A DNA stretch of 64,000 nucleotides, from NCBI RefSeq assembly GCF_000515395.1, contig NZ_KI911782.1, forward strand, positions 4,458,697-4,522,696, written 5' to 3'. How positions within the stretch are numbered: the first letter of the stretch is position 1; each line of letters begins with the position of its first letter. Under the pieces are notes generated by a model, which ran no database searches, had not been told where the DNA came from, and worked only from the letters and a program-made list of their open reading frames with translations. Made by a program: the position numbers and the translations under genes. The stretch is from Jiangella gansuensis DSM 44835. Lineage in GTDB: Bacteria; Actinomycetota; Actinomycetes; Jiangellales; Jiangellaceae. Positions 51,923-60,935 of this stretch are shown here, one piece after another.

Positions 51923-53241
51923 GACACGTCGCTCGGGCTGACCTCACAGGTGAGCAGCTCAGTGCGGTTGTCCGCGATCCATTGCCGGACCTGATCGGCT
52001 GGCTGCGCGCTCATGCTCTCGAACAATATCTGCGAGTCCGGGGAGAGGTACATGCCGCTACGTGATGCCGAGGTGTAACCGGCTTCGACCCAGATCCACT
52101 GCATGACGGCCCGGGCGACGGCGAACTCGTCCGGTTCGCCGGACACGTTCGCCGTGCCGCGCCGCAGCTCGTAGCAGGCTCTCGTGCCGGACAGCTCCAT
52201 GGCCAGGTGCTGGGCCGCATCAGCCGTCCACGCCTCGCCGTTCTGGAACTGGAAGTGCAGCGCGACGTGACTGGGCGGATTCTCCTCCCACAAGACCGCA
52301 TCGAGGACCTGCTGGACCGGCTGCGAGACCGCGGGTCCAGCCGCATCGAGGGTCCGGGACACCACTTGCGTCAGCGGGTCCAGGATCGCGGTGTTCGCCT
52401 GGTGGACGCACACCTGCACGTGTCCGACGTCCTCACAGGCTCGGGGAGCAGCCACGTCTCGGACCAGCGGATCGATCGGCCGGTTGACCGCGATCATCGC
52501 CAGCGCGGCCGGCAGCGCCAGCACCAGCAGGCCGGAGGTAGAAGTCCGCAGCGACGTCGGTGAACGGCCGAAGACCCAGCGTGCCGCGGCGGTCGCGCAG
52601 CAGACCGCGAGCAGCACGAAGAAGAGCAACCGGAACAGGGACAACGTCGTGTTCTCCTGATAGCCGGCGACGGCCAGGCCGGTCAGCCACACCGGGGACA
52701 GCGCCCAGGCCGTGGATCCTCCTCCTCCGGCCAGCACGAACGCGAACGAAACGATCACGGCCGCGACCACGCTCAGCGATCTGGGCAGCGCGGCACCGGC
52801 GAGGTATCCGATCGCGACGAACGCACCCAACGCTGCGACGCTGCCCATCAGGACGAGCAGATCCGGCCCTCCCATCGTGGCTCGGGTCGCGGTGGACACC
52901 AGCACGGGTGCGAGGCCGAGCGCGTACCCCAGCAGACCGGCCGCGACGAGCACGGTCAGGTGACGAGCCGCGATCGGGACACCCGACCGCGCCGCCGAAG
53001 GCGGGCACACGACGCTGCGTCGCCCGGTGAAGACTCCGGCCGTCCAGGCCGCGCAGCCGGCTAGCAGTGGCCCGGCGACGACCAGCGACTCATGGAACTC
53101 GGCCGAGACACTCACCCAATCCGCGACCGGCCAGTTGATCAGCGACCAGCTGTGTATCAACACCGCCAGCGCGACCATGAGCGTTGTGGTGCCGGCGAGC
53201 GAGACTGGTGTCGGCCACAGCAGGCGCCGCAGCCAACTCAT
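51919..53241 (-). CDS. ABC-2-like permease with large extracytoplasmic C-domain
   Basis: A 440-residue protein with about six helices in the first 255 residues (VSLAGTTTLMVALAVLIHSW, LTVLVAAGLLGYALGLAPVL, SVVAAVIVSFAFVLAGGGGS and others) followed by about 185 soluble residues. That tail contains two cysteines close together (RACEDVGHVQVCVHQ) and an alpha/beta pattern ending TELLTCEVSP, apparently outside the membrane. Its end overlaps the membrane gene and its start the ATPase. Such permeases with an extracellular domain occur in lantibiotic or antimicrobial-peptide self-protection transporters; that role is inferred. Confidence 0.6.
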   Translation of the reverse strand: MSWLRRLLWPTPVSLAGTTTLMVALAVLIHSWSLINWPVADWVSVSAEFHESLVVAGPLLAGCAAWTAGVFTGRRSVVCPPSAARSGVPIAARHLTVLVAAGLLGYALGLAPVLVSTATRATMGGPDLLVLMGSVAALGAFVAIGYLAGAALPRSLSVVAAVIVSFAFVLAGGGGSTAWALSPVWLTGLAVAGYQENTTLSLFRLLFFVLLAVCCATAAARWVFGRSPTSLRTSTSGLLVLALPAALAMIAVNRPIDPLVRDVAAPRACEDVGHVQVCVHQANTAILDPLTQVVSRTLDAAGPAVSQPVQQVLDAVLWEENPPSHVALHFQFQNGEAWTADAAQHLAMELSGTRACYELRRGTANVSGEPDEFAVARAVMQWIWVEAGYTSASRSGMYLSPDSQILFESMSAQPADQVRQWIADNRTELLTCEVSPSDVS

Positions 53242-53996
53242 GCGCCGTCCCCGATGAGGCGTTGGTAGGCGCGTTCCAACGGCGTCGACAGGCCCGAGTC
53301 ATTGCAGCCGTCGGCGTCGTCGGCGAGGGCTTGCGGCGGCCCGTGATAGACGACCGCACCTTCCCGTAGGACCACCAGGTCGTCACACAGATGTGCGCCG
53401 TCCTCGATCAGGTGAGTGGCCAGAACGATCGTGCGGCCCGTGCTGATGGTCTTCAGATACTGCCGCAACCGGACCCGCTGAGACGGGTCGAGCCCCGCCG
53501 TCGGCTCGTCCAGCAGCAACACGTCCGGCTCGTGCGCGATCGAGGCCGCCAACCCCAGCCGCTGGCGCTGACCACCGGACAAACGCCGAACCCGGTCGGA
53601 CGACCGGTCGGCCAACCCGACGACAGCCAGCGCCTTCGCCGCCGCCCGCGCGCAAGACCGCGTATCCACGCCGTGCGACCACGCCGCATAGGCGACGGTG
53701 TCACGCAGGGTCATCGACCCGGACAGGTCGAACCGCTGCGGCAACCACCCGATCACCGACCGCGCCGCCGCCCGGCCCGCGGACGAGAGCAGATCGTGGC
53801 CGTGGACTGACACCTGGCCCGCGTGCGGCCGGCTCACCGTGGCCAGCACCGACAACAGGGTCGTCTTGCCGGCACCGTTCGGGCCGAGCAGGCCGACGAT
53901 CCCGCCTCGGACGGTCAGGCTGACCGAATCCAACGCGACACGTCGCCCGTAGCGGACCACCACGTCGGCGACCTCGACGGAAGGAGGATCAGCCAT
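53238..53996 (-). CDS. ABC transporter ATPase (BcrA/NodI-type)
   Basis: A 252-residue ATPase: Walker A GLLGPNGAGKTTLL, Q-loop IGWLPQRFDLSGSM, signature RRLSGGQRQRLGLA, Walker B DVLLLDEPTAGLD and H-loop VLATHLIED. It belongs to the export/ABC-2 type group. ATG 53996 has no good ribosome site; a short ORF ends 17 bases upstream on the same strand, so translation may be coupled to it. It drives the two membrane proteins that follow with four-base overlaps. Confidence 0.87.
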   Translation of the reverse strand: MADPPSVEVADVVVRYGRRVALDSVSLTVRGGIVGLLGPNGAGKTTLLSVLATVSRPHAGQVSVHGHDLLSSAGRAAARSVIGWLPQRFDLSGSMTLRDTVAYAAWSHGVDTRSCARAAAKALAVVGLADRSSDRVRRLSGGQRQRLGLAASIAHEPDVLLLDEPTAGLDPSQRVRLRQYLKTISTGRTIVLATHLIEDGAHLCDDLVVLREGAVVYHGPPQALADDADGCNDSGLSTPLERAYQRLIGDGA

Positions 53997-54013
53997 GCCG
54001 GCTTAATCTACCG

Positions 54014-54127
54014 TCAACAGCTGAAGTTGATCATCTTCAAGAGGACCGCTGCGGCGACGACGCCGATCGTGTTGGTGTAGCACACGTTGCTGCCACCCAG
54101 GCAAGTCGCGTCAGCGGTCCACGTCAC
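54014..54127 (-). CDS. possible 37-residue cysteine-containing peptide
   Basis: A short frame from GTG 54127 to TGA 54014 encodes a peptide with DATCLGGSNVCYTN, then a hydrophobic IGVVAAAVLLKM stretch and the C-terminal INFSC. Three cysteines, a Thr/Ser-rich core and a Cys at the very end recall ribosomal peptide precursors, but no leader or modifying enzyme is nearby, and only a weak TTGAGG precedes the start. The frame is open further upstream without any better start. It ends 17 bases before the ABC ATPase, so it may be that cassette's peptide substrate, a truncated relic, or non-coding. Confidence 0.3.
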   Translation of the reverse strand: MTWTADATCLGGSNVCYTNTIGVVAAAVLLKMINFSC

Positions 54128-54226
54128 GTTGACGTGCCTCAAGTGGTGGTCAACCCACTTCCCGTTGGCGGCGCCGCCCCACGATGGCCGCGGACGAGGA
54201 GGGTTCGTTCCGGTAAGGCTGCTACG

Positions 54227-54793
54227 TCACAGCCGCTGGTCAGCCGGAGCAATGCAAGCATTCGTGACGACGTCGACCCATACCTCGGGGTGGGTAGACC
54301 ACAGGTCGTACGGTACGCCCGAGACCTCTACGAAGACTCCTTGCTTGACCAGAGCGGCGAGCTGACGGAGTGGCCATGAGGGGCGGATGTCGTGCTCGGC
54401 GGCGACAATGGTCATCGGGACCCGGCAATCAGCCAAGCGCCGCAGTAGGTCGGAGCCGTGGATCCACTCCACGAACGACTCGCTCAGCGCCTGGTGGACC
54501 ATGGGGTTCCAGTCGATGTCGATCTTGGGTTCAGTGTGCTTCAGGGCCTCGTAGGTTTGGGACCAGGTCCGGTCCTTGTGAAGTCCGTGACCGGCAACGC
54601 CGACCACTGCACGGACACGGGAGGGGTGGTCCAAGGCGTAGCAAGCCCGCATTCCGCGCGGCGCGATGTCATCGTGCTCGAGGTAATGGACGCATCCCGG
54701 CCCTCCTGACAAGACCACGGCATCAGATCCGCTTCCCGTGACTCCCACGTGCAGGCGGGTCCGGTCCTCGGCTTGCACAGTTACTGAGCGCAT
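54227..54793 (-). pseudogene. alpha/beta hydrolase with central deletion
   Basis: A 188-codon frame from the proline-iminopeptidase-like hydrolases. The N-part VVLSGGPGCVHYLEHDDIAP (oxyanion loop) jumps after RGMRA directly to CYALDHPSRVRAVVGVAGHG, which in whole proteins follows the nucleophile elbow. About 60 residues including the GHSxG nucleophile are missing, while the frame, the acid region MTIVAAEHDIRP and the C-terminal histidine survive. The product cannot be catalytic by the usual mechanism. ATG 54793 follows GGGGGAG. Confidence 0.75.
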
Positions 54794-54892
54794 GCGCTGA
54801 TTCTCCCCCGCTCGCTTTGCTCAGGGCCCCCGATCATCGGCAGGGTCGGACGAGTGCGGCTCAGTCGCCTGAGATCGGCAGCGTTGGTCTTC

Positions 54893-55957
54893 TCAGCTGT
54901 TGGTCTGGCCGTTCTCGGCCGCCGCGGCCTCGGCCTTCGCGTCCTTGACGGCGGCCGCCGCCAGCTCGGCCACCTCGTCGGCGGCTGCCGCGGCGTCCAG
55001 GCGCGCCGGTCCCTGCGTGACCGACGCGGGCTCGTCGTCGTCGGCGGCGTCGCTGCCCGCCGGAGCTTCGTCGACGGCGCCGGCCGCGCGGGCCGGGCCG
55101 CCGAACGCGTCGGTGACCGCGCGGATGGCCTGGGTCAGCTCACCGGGGATGACCCAGAAGGTGTTGTTGTCGCCGTCGGCGAGGTGGGGGAGGGTGTCCA
55201 GGTACTTGTACGCCAGCACCTTGGGGTCGGCGTCGTAGCGGTGCACGGCCTGGAAGACCCTCTCGATGGCCTTGGCCTCGCCGTCGGCGCGCAGGATGGC
55301 CGCCTGCTGCTTGCCCTGAGCCTCCAGGATCTCCTGCTGCCGGGTGCCCTCGGCGGTGAGGATCCGGGACTGCCGTTCACCCTCGGCGTGCAGGATGACG
55401 GCGCGCTTGTCGCGCTCGGCGCGCATCTGCTTCTCCATCGCCTCCTTGATGGTGGAGGGGGGATCGATCGCCTTGATCTCGACGCGGTTGACCCGGATAC
55501 CCCATTTGCCGGTGGCTTCGTCCAGGACGGCACGCAGCTGGGCGTTGATGTTCTCGCGGGAGGTCAAGGTCTGCTCGAGGTCCATGCTGCCGATCACATT
55601 GCGCAGGGTGGTCACCGTGAGCTGGTCGATGGCCTGCAGATAGTTGGCGACCTCGTACGCGGCGGCACGGGGGTCGGTGATCTGGTAATAGAGGACCGTG
55701 TCGATGTTCACCACGAGGTTGTCCTCGGTGATCACCGGCTGCGGCTGCGACGAGAACACGTGCTCCCGCACGTCGAGCTTCGTGTTGATGCGGTCGACGA
55801 CCGGGATGATGAAGTTCAGCCCGGGCTGCAAGGTGGTGCGGTAGCGGCCGAACCGTTCCACGTTGTAGCGGCGGGCCTGCGGAACCACCCGGACGGTGGA
55901 CACGACAGCGAACACCACCAGGACCGCGACGATGATGATCGGCACCAAGAGTTCCAT
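54893..55957 (-). CDS. SPFH/band 7 (stomatin/QmcA-like) membrane protein
   Basis: A 354-residue protein: one N-terminal helix (LLVPIIIVAVLVVFAVVSTV), then the SPFH domain (VPQARRYNVERFGRYRTTLQ, GLNFIIPVVDRINTKLDVRE, LDEATGKWGIRVNRVEIKAI) and a long coiled coil (MEKQMRAERDKRAVILHAEG). The tail is Ala/Glu-rich and disordered. ATG 55957 was chosen over a longer frame because the helix starts directly there. It follows the NfeD gene by 32 bases; this pair normally organises membrane microdomains. Confidence 0.88.
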   Translation of the reverse strand: MELLVPIIIVAVLVVFAVVSTVRVVPQARRYNVERFGRYRTTLQPGLNFIIPVVDRINTKLDVREHVFSSQPQPVITEDNLVVNIDTVLYYQITDPRAAAYEVANYLQAIDQLTVTTLRNVIGSMDLEQTLTSRENINAQLRAVLDEATGKWGIRVNRVEIKAIDPPSTIKEAMEKQMRAERDKRAVILHAEGERQSRILTAEGTRQQEILEAQGKQQAAILRADGEAKAIERVFQAVHRYDADPKVLAYKYLDTLPHLADGDNNTFWVIPGELTQAIRAVTDAFGGPARAAGAVDEAPAGSDAADDDEPASVTQGPARLDAAAAADEVAELAAAAVKDAKAEAAAAENGQTNS

Positions 55958-55989
55958 GTCTCCTCCGATGTCGTTCCGTGCGTCTGCGC

Positions 55990-56427
55990 TCAGGGGAGCA
56001 ACTCGCGGGGGTAGACGATCGCCGTCGCTCCTTCGATCTCCATGACATCGACCAACGCGCCGGCCGGAATGACGTGATCGTCGTCCAGCGCGCGGGCCGA
56101 CCACGTCTCTCCGGACAGTTTGATGAGGCCGCTGGACGCGGTGACCTCCTCGAGCACCACGGCCTTCCTGCCGACCAGGGCGTCAGTTCCCTCTTGCGTC
56201 AGTGGCGGATGGCTCATGTGCTGCCGAGCGATCGGGCGCACGATGACCAGCGCCGCGGCGCCCGCGAGCGCGAAGGCCAGCACCTGCGCCAGCCACGGCC
56301 CGCCGAGCCCGGCGACGACGGCCGCCACCACCGCGGCGCCGGCGAGGAGGCCGAACGCCAGGGTGAGGGTGAAGAACTCGATCACGCCGAGTGCCGCTGC
56401 GGCGATCAACCAGATGAGCCACGGCAT
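55990..56427 (-). CDS. NfeD-like membrane protein
   Basis: A 145-residue protein with three helices in residues 1-70 (MPWLIWLIAAAALGVIEFFT, GLLAGAAVVAAVVAGLGG, QVLAFALAGAAALVIVRPIA) and a C-terminal OB-fold (VGRKAVVLEEVTASSGLIKL, WSARALDDDHVIPAGALVDV). It lacks the ClpP-type protease domain, so it is the short NfeD1b form that binds stomatin partners, encoded directly downstream here. Confidence 0.88.
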   Translation of the reverse strand: MPWLIWLIAAAALGVIEFFTLTLAFGLLAGAAVVAAVVAGLGGPWLAQVLAFALAGAAALVIVRPIARQHMSHPPLTQEGTDALVGRKAVVLEEVTASSGLIKLSGETWSARALDDDHVIPAGALVDVMEIEGATAIVYPRELLP

Positions 56428-56523
56428 GGGACCAACCCCTGACGACTGGGCGTTACGTCCAATTTAGCTCTCGACCAGCGCCGTGTGCACCTGCCGGCCG
56501 CGCCGCGTTCCAGCGGTCACGCC

Positions 56524-57855
56524 CTAGTCGGGCCGCTGGTACACGTCAGGGATGCCGTCGGAGTCTTCGTCGGCCAGCTCTTCGGCCGCGTACACCTTGT
56601 ACCGCCGGTTGCGGGCCAACAGGATCGACGACGCGAGCAGCGCGGCGAGGACCGACGCTGTCAGGATGCCGATCTTGCCGTGATCGGTGTGCGGGCTGCC
56701 CGCGCCGAAACTGAGCTCGGCGATGAGCAGCGACACGGTGAAACCGATCCCGGCCAGCAGGGAGACGCCGAGGAGGTCGATCCAGCGCACGGACCGGTCC
56801 AGCTCGGCTCGCGTCACCCGGGTGACGATCCACGTCGTGGCCATGATGCCGAGCGGTTTGCCGGCCACCAGCCCGGCGACGATGCCGATCGTCACCGGGT
56901 CGGTCGCCGCGGACACGATCTCGTCCCGCCCGCCGATCGCCACACCCGCGGCCATGAAGGCGAACACGGGCACGGCCACGCCGGTGGAGAGGGGCCGGAA
57001 GCGGTGCTCGAAGAGCTCGGCCAAGCCCGCCGCGGGCCGGTCGGGCGCGCCGCGCAGCACCGGGATGGTGAACCCGAGCAGCACGCCGGCGATGGTGGCA
57101 TGGACTCCCGACGCGTGGACCAGTGCCCAGAACACGATGCCGATGGGAAGCAGGATCAACCATGCCGCGCCCGTGCGCCGGCCGAAGAACACCGGGTGCC
57201 GCTGGGCGAGCAGCGCGAACAACGCCAGTGGCAGCACGCCGATGAGTAGCGGAACGAGGTTGAGATCGTCGGTGTAGAAGACTGCGATGATCGTGATCGC
57301 GATGAGGTCGTCGACGACAGCCAGGGTGAGGAGGAACAGCCGCAGAGCGCTCGGCAGGCTGGACCCGATCACGGCCAGCACAGCCACGGCGAACGCGATG
57401 TCCGTGGCCGTCGGGATCGCCCAGCCGTGCATCGCCGCTCCGCCGGCGTTGACGGCGACGTAGATGAGCGCCGGTGCGAGGACGCCGCCGACGGCCGCCG
57501 CGACCGGCACGACCGCCGTCGAGACCGACCGCAGGTCCCCGGCGACGAACTCCCGCTTCAGCTCGAGGCCGACGAGGAAGAAGAACACCGCGAGCAGTCC
57601 GTCCGACGCCCAGTGCCCGAGGGTGAGGTCCAGCTCCCACGGCTCGTACCCGAACCGGAAGTCGCGCAGCGCCTCGTAGCCGTCGGACAGCGGCGAGTTC
57701 GCCGCCACCAGGGCGGCGAACGCGGCGCCCACCAACAGGAAACCACCGACCGTCTCCTTGCGGAGGATCTCGGCGACGCGTGTCGTCTCGCCGTAGCTCC
57801 TTCGGCCGAGGATTCGGCGGACGGGGCGTGGCACCTCGGACCGGGACGTGGGCAC
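56524..57855 (-). CDS. nhaA: Na+/H+ antiporter NhaA
   Basis: A 443-residue secondary antiporter with about twelve helices, exporting sodium in exchange for protons. The paired catalytic aspartates are in [20 protein letters not shown], and the [20 protein letters not shown] helix precedes them as in all NhaA proteins. The C-terminal 40 residues form a soluble tail. GTG 57855 follows GAGGAG. It stands alone between NfeD and a VOC gene. Confidence 0.92.
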   Translation of the reverse strand: MPTSRSEVPRPVRRILGRRSYGETTRVAEILRKETVGGFLLVGAAFAALVAANSPLSDGYEALRDFRFGYEPWELDLTLGHWASDGLLAVFFFLVGLELKREFVAGDLRSVSTAVVPVAAAVGGVLAPALIYVAVNAGGAAMHGWAIPTATDIAFAVAVLAVIGSSLPSALRLFLLTLAVVDDLIAITIIAVFYTDDLNLVPLLIGVLPLALFALLAQRHPVFFGRRTGAAWLILLPIGIVFWALVHASGVHATIAGVLLGFTIPVLRGAPDRPAAGLAELFEHRFRPLSTGVAVPVFAFMAAGVAIGGRDEIVSAATDPVTIGIVAGLVAGKPLGIMATTWIVTRVTRAELDRSVRWIDLLGVSLLAGIGFTVSLLIAELSFGAGSPHTDHGKIGILTASVLAALLASSILLARNRRYKVYAAEELADEDSDGIPDVYQRPD

Positions 57856-57971
57856 GGCGGCTCCTCACGGGTTTTTCGAGTCCAACACCGACCTCGCCGA
57901 CCAAACTTCCCCGGCGCACCCGGGACCATGTTATCGCTGGCGACGCCACCGGCCGCCACGTTGCCGTGGTG

Positions 57972-58340
57972 TCAGGACGGCCCGTGGTCCAGGACGCAGA
58001 ACTCGTTGCCTTCGGGGTCGGCCAGGACGGTGAAACCCTCGTGACCCGTCTGCCCGACATCGGCACGGGTGGCGCCCAGCCCGAGGATGCGCTCGACCTC
58101 GTCCTCGGCCGTGCCCGCGGTCGCCACCAGGTCCGGGTGGTTGCGGTTCTTGTCCCGCTTGGGGCCGGCGCTGGGCTGCAACCACACGCTCAACGCGCCC
58201 GGCGGTGATCCCTCGGCCGGCCGCAGATGCACACCGTCGCCGTCGTCGTCGATCTCGTAGCCGAGCACGTCGGACCAGAACCGGGCCATGCGGTCGATAT
58301 CGTGGACGTCCAAGGTCCACTGCCGGATCAGACTGGGCAT
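57972..58340 (-). CDS. VOC-family protein
   Basis: A 122-residue glyoxalase/bleomycin-resistance-fold protein: LIRQWTLDVHDIDRMARFWS starts the domain, WLQPSAGPKRDKNRNHPDLV is mid-domain, and HEGFTVLADPEGNEFCVLDH ends it. ATG 58340 follows GGAGGAACG. A longer open frame upstream has no domain similarity. Unrelated in close sequence to the two VOC copies at 21-26 kb. The gap 58341-58558 shows nothing further. Confidence 0.85.
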   Translation of the reverse strand: MPSLIRQWTLDVHDIDRMARFWSDVLGYEIDDDGDGVHLRPAEGSPPGALSVWLQPSAGPKRDKNRNHPDLVATAGTAEDEVERILGLGATRADVGQTGHEGFTVLADPEGNEFCVLDHGPS

Positions 58341-58558
58341 CGTTCCTCCGTCTCTCGAGCCGTTGTCCGGGCCCGTACCCGTTGCCGCAGTGATCGATGT
58401 GCGCCGGCCGGGAGCAGCCTGCCGGTGCCCATGATCGGCTCGGGGCTGGGTAAGGATGGGGCATCGGAGAGCGTAGGAGTAGAGGGAGTGGCCTGATGCC
58501 GAGATCCGGGTGCTGCGCCGGTGATGTCGTTCGCGTGTTGCGGCAGGCGGCGTAGCCG

Positions 58559-58999
58559 ATGAACGACGACCCACGCGACGGGGACGACCTGCCGATGCTC
58601 GATTCACTCGACGATGTCCTGCGGACGGTCGACGACCGGCCCGGCCTGTTCGTCCGGTACTCGAAGGGGCCGTCCGTCGATCTGCGCAACGGCCCGAGCC
58701 GCGACTACGAAGCCGATGTCGACCTGCCGGGCTGGTCGGTCACCACCGTGGAGCCTGAGCCGTGGTGGACACGATCCACGGCGGACTGGGTCGCCCGGCG
58801 GCTGTGCAAGTACGACGAGCTCGACCAGGAGGACAGGTTTCCCTGGCTGCTCACCGCCCGGGTCGTCGGCTACGGCCCCGACCACGAACCGCTGGTCACC
58901 GAGATGCGCCCGGTGGCCCGGGTGGGCCGAAACGCGCTGGCCGAGGCCAGGAGACGCTACGAGGAGCGCTTCGACGTCGGCCGGGGCTCGGCCGGCTGA
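58559..58999 (+). CDS. DUF6098 family protein
   Basis: A 146-residue actinobacterial protein of unknown function. LPMLDSLDDVLRTVDDRPGL and FVRYSKGPSVDL, LPGWSVTTVEPEPWWTRSTA and DWVARRLCKYDELDQEDRFP are the recurring DUF6098 segments. ATG 58559 has no strong ribosome site. It precedes a ChaB gene, a frequent companion in actinobacterial stress clusters. Confidence 0.8.
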   Translation: MNDDPRDGDDLPMLDSLDDVLRTVDDRPGLFVRYSKGPSVDLRNGPSRDYEADVDLPGWSVTTVEPEPWWTRSTADWVARRLCKYDELDQEDRFPWLLTARVVGYGPDHEPLVTEMRPVARVGRNALAEARRRYEERFDVGRGSAG

Positions 59000-59105
59000 C
59001 GCGGATCCGGCGGACGCCACCGGCTTACGCGTGCCGCGTGAGTCGGCCTCGCACCTGGGTACGTGCCAGGTGTAGGTGAACACACGCCAGAGGTACGGAG
59101 GTGTG

Positions 59106-59519
59106 ATGATCATGCCGGCGAAGCAGGAGATGCCGTCGACCATCCAGCGTTCCCCGAAGCGGGCGCAGGAGGTCTGGGCCAAGGCCCACGACTCGGCCGT
59201 CGAGACGTATGGCGAAGGGGAGCGGGCGCACCGCACCGCGTTCTCGGCGTTGAAGCACGAGTTCCAGAAGGTCGGTGACCACTGGGAGCCCAAGAACGGC
59301 AAGGGCCCGTCGGACCGGCAGGCCAGCCGCTCGGCGCCGGAGTCGCGGACCCGGCCGCGAAAGACCGCGGGCGGCGTGGACGCGAACGCCTCGAAGAGCG
59401 ACCTGTACGAGACCGCGCGTGACCTCGGCGTGCAGGGTCGCTCGACCATGACGAAGGACGAGCTGATCGAGGCGATCGACAAGGAGAACAAGAGGCGGAC
59501 GCGCAAAGCCCGCGAGTGA
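59106..59519 (+). CDS. ChaB-family protein with Rho N-terminal-like tail
   Basis: A 137-residue protein. Residues about 3-60 are ChaB (EMPSTIQRSPKRAQEVWAKA, ERAHRTAFSALKHEFQKVGD); about 95-137 are a Rho_N-like SAP-type helix pair (SKSDLYETARDLGVQGRSTM, TKDELIEAIDKEN), which suggests nucleic-acid binding. GGAGGTG at 59097 fits ATG 59106 or 59112. The basic tail RRTRKARE is typical. It converges on a small membrane gene 14 bases away. Confidence 0.85.
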   Translation: MIMPAKQEMPSTIQRSPKRAQEVWAKAHDSAVETYGEGERAHRTAFSALKHEFQKVGDHWEPKNGKGPSDRQASRSAPESRTRPRKTAGGVDANASKSDLYETARDLGVQGRSTMTKDELIEAIDKENKRRTRKARE

Positions 59520-59533
59520 CCGGGACGCTCGCG

Positions 59534-59779
59534 CTAGTTCATCGCCAGGAATCCGAGGACGCCGAGGATGAGCAGGCCGGTGAGCAGGACCGCGACCACC
59601 GCGACGAAGAGTGTCCGCGCCGGCCATCTGCCGCGGTGTTGTTCGTCCAGGTCCTGCTCACCGGCCTGCTGCCGTCCCGGAGCCTCGGACGCGGGACGCT
59701 GCGCGGGGTCCTCGTACCCTCCCGCGCTCTCCTGGCGCTGACCACCGGGCTGCTTGTCGTGATCGTCGTCTCGTGGCAT
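59534..59779 (-). CDS. small single-helix membrane protein
   Basis: An 81-residue protein: 50 polar, Gln/Asp-rich residues, then one C-terminal helix (TLFVAVVAVLLTGLLILGVL). No family is recognised. It follows the CBS gene by 42 bases on the same strand and may be co-transcribed with it. Confidence 0.6.
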   Translation of the reverse strand: MPRDDDHDKQPGGQRQESAGGYEDPAQRPASEAPGRQQAGEQDLDEQHRGRWPARTLFVAVVAVLLTGLLILGVLGFLAMN

Positions 59780-59821
59780 GGCTACTCATCTCCGGCGTAA
59801 GCCGCTACGCGCACCGGCGTC

Positions 59822-60394
59822 CTAGGTGTTCGGGGGCGCCGCGCTGATGTCGGCCACGGCGGAGCGCGGGTCTCGCGCGAGTGCGACGTCGCCCAGCGAC
59901 ACCAGGCCCAGCGCACGGCCCTCGTCGTCGACGACCGGCAGGCGGCGCACCGCGGCGTCGCGCATGAGCCGCACGGCGTCGTCGACCGGAGTGCTCGGGT
60001 GGGTCGTCAGCAGGTCCGCGCTGCAGACGTCGCCGACGGTCGTCGTGGTGGGGTCCAAGCCCTCGGCGAGAACCCGGACCACCAGGTCCCGGTCGGTGAC
60101 GAAGCCTTGCACCAGCTCGCCCTCCGCGGCCAGCAGGCCTCCGATGTCGTTGTCGCGCATGGCCTCCGCGGCTTCGACGACGGATGCCTCGACGGGCATC
60201 GTCACGGCCGGGCGGGTCATGACGTCGGCCACGGTCTGTGGTTGCGTCCCGCGGACGTCGCTCGGCGGGGCGGCCCCGGAAGGCGAGCGTTCCGGCCAGT
60301 CCTCGAGGCGATCCCTGCTGGCGCGCTCCATCTCCTGCAGGTCGCGTTCGACGTCGTCGTCCGGCCCTGGGCCCGGGTTGCCGTCTCGTTGCAT
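59822..60394 (-). CDS. tandem CBS-domain protein
   Basis: A 190-residue protein with a polar N-terminus and two CBS motifs: DVMTRPAVTMPVEASVVEAA with GGLLAAEGELVQGFVTDRDL, and DVCSADLLTTHPSTPVDDAV with RRLPVVDDEGRALGLVSLGD. Such stand-alone CBS pairs bind adenine nucleotides and act in stress regulation. ATG 60394 follows GGAGGCCGAC; the frame open to 60430 is not needed. Confidence 0.88.
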   Translation of the reverse strand: MQRDGNPGPGPDDDVERDLQEMERASRDRLEDWPERSPSGAAPPSDVRGTQPQTVADVMTRPAVTMPVEASVVEAAEAMRDNDIGGLLAAEGELVQGFVTDRDLVVRVLAEGLDPTTTTVGDVCSADLLTTHPSTPVDDAVRLMRDAAVRRLPVVDDEGRALGLVSLGDVALARDPRSAVADISAAPPNT

Positions 60395-60445
60395 GTCGGC
60401 CTCCTGGTTGCGGCGGGGTCCGTACGACACCTGGCGTACCCGGAT

Positions 60446-60468
60446 CCGGGGGCGTCAATCGGCCCCGG
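60446..60468 (-). terminator. GC hairpin between CtaF-like and CBS genes
   Basis: CCGGGGGC and GGCCCCGG pair at seven of eight positions around GTCAATC, 21 bases after the stop of the CtaF-like gene. Confidence 0.4.
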
Positions 60469-60489
60469 TCCCGCCCGATCGACCCGGCG

Positions 60490-60885
60490 TCAGTGGCTGA
60501 AGTCGCCTCGGTAGTACTCGAAGATCCAGCCGGTCGCGGCGATCGCGGCAAGCGCGACACCGATGATGAAGATGAACCAGGCGAACACGAGACCCAGGAA
60601 CACCACGGCCGCGGCCGCACCGGCGGCCAGCGGCCACCACGAGTGCGGGCTGTAGAAGCCGTACTCGCCGGCCAGCTCCTCGACCTCGGCGTCCGCCCGG
60701 TCCTCCGGCCGCGGCGGGATGCGCCGGGACACCAGCGCGAAGTAGAAGGCGATCATTCCACCGAGACCGAACGTGAGCGCCAGCGTGGTCGTCCCGGTCG
60801 GGTCCCTGGACAGGACCCAGTACGTCGGTGTCACGACGGCGAAGAACAGTGTCACGACGATGAAGATCATGGCCTCGACCTTCAT
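60490..60885 (-). CDS. ctaF: cytochrome c oxidase subunit 4-like (CtaF) protein
   Basis: A 131-residue protein with four helices of the actinobacterial oxidase subunit IV: MKVEAMIFIVVTLFFAVVTP, TLALTFGLGGMIAFYFALVS, the linker EVEELAGEYGFYSPHSWWPL and VVFLGLVFAWFIFIIGVALA. The GxxGFYSPHSWWP element is diagnostic. It is away from ctaC/D/E, so it is either an orphan second copy or a displaced subunit. Confidence 0.85.
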   Translation of the reverse strand: MKVEAMIFIVVTLFFAVVTPTYWVLSRDPTGTTTLALTFGLGGMIAFYFALVSRRIPPRPEDRADAEVEELAGEYGFYSPHSWWPLAAGAAAAVVFLGLVFAWFIFIIGVALAAIAATGWIFEYYRGDFSH

Positions 60886-60935
60886 GCCATGTCCTTCCGT
60901 CGTCCGGTTCTCCGCGTCGGACCGAGCCGGCGCCC

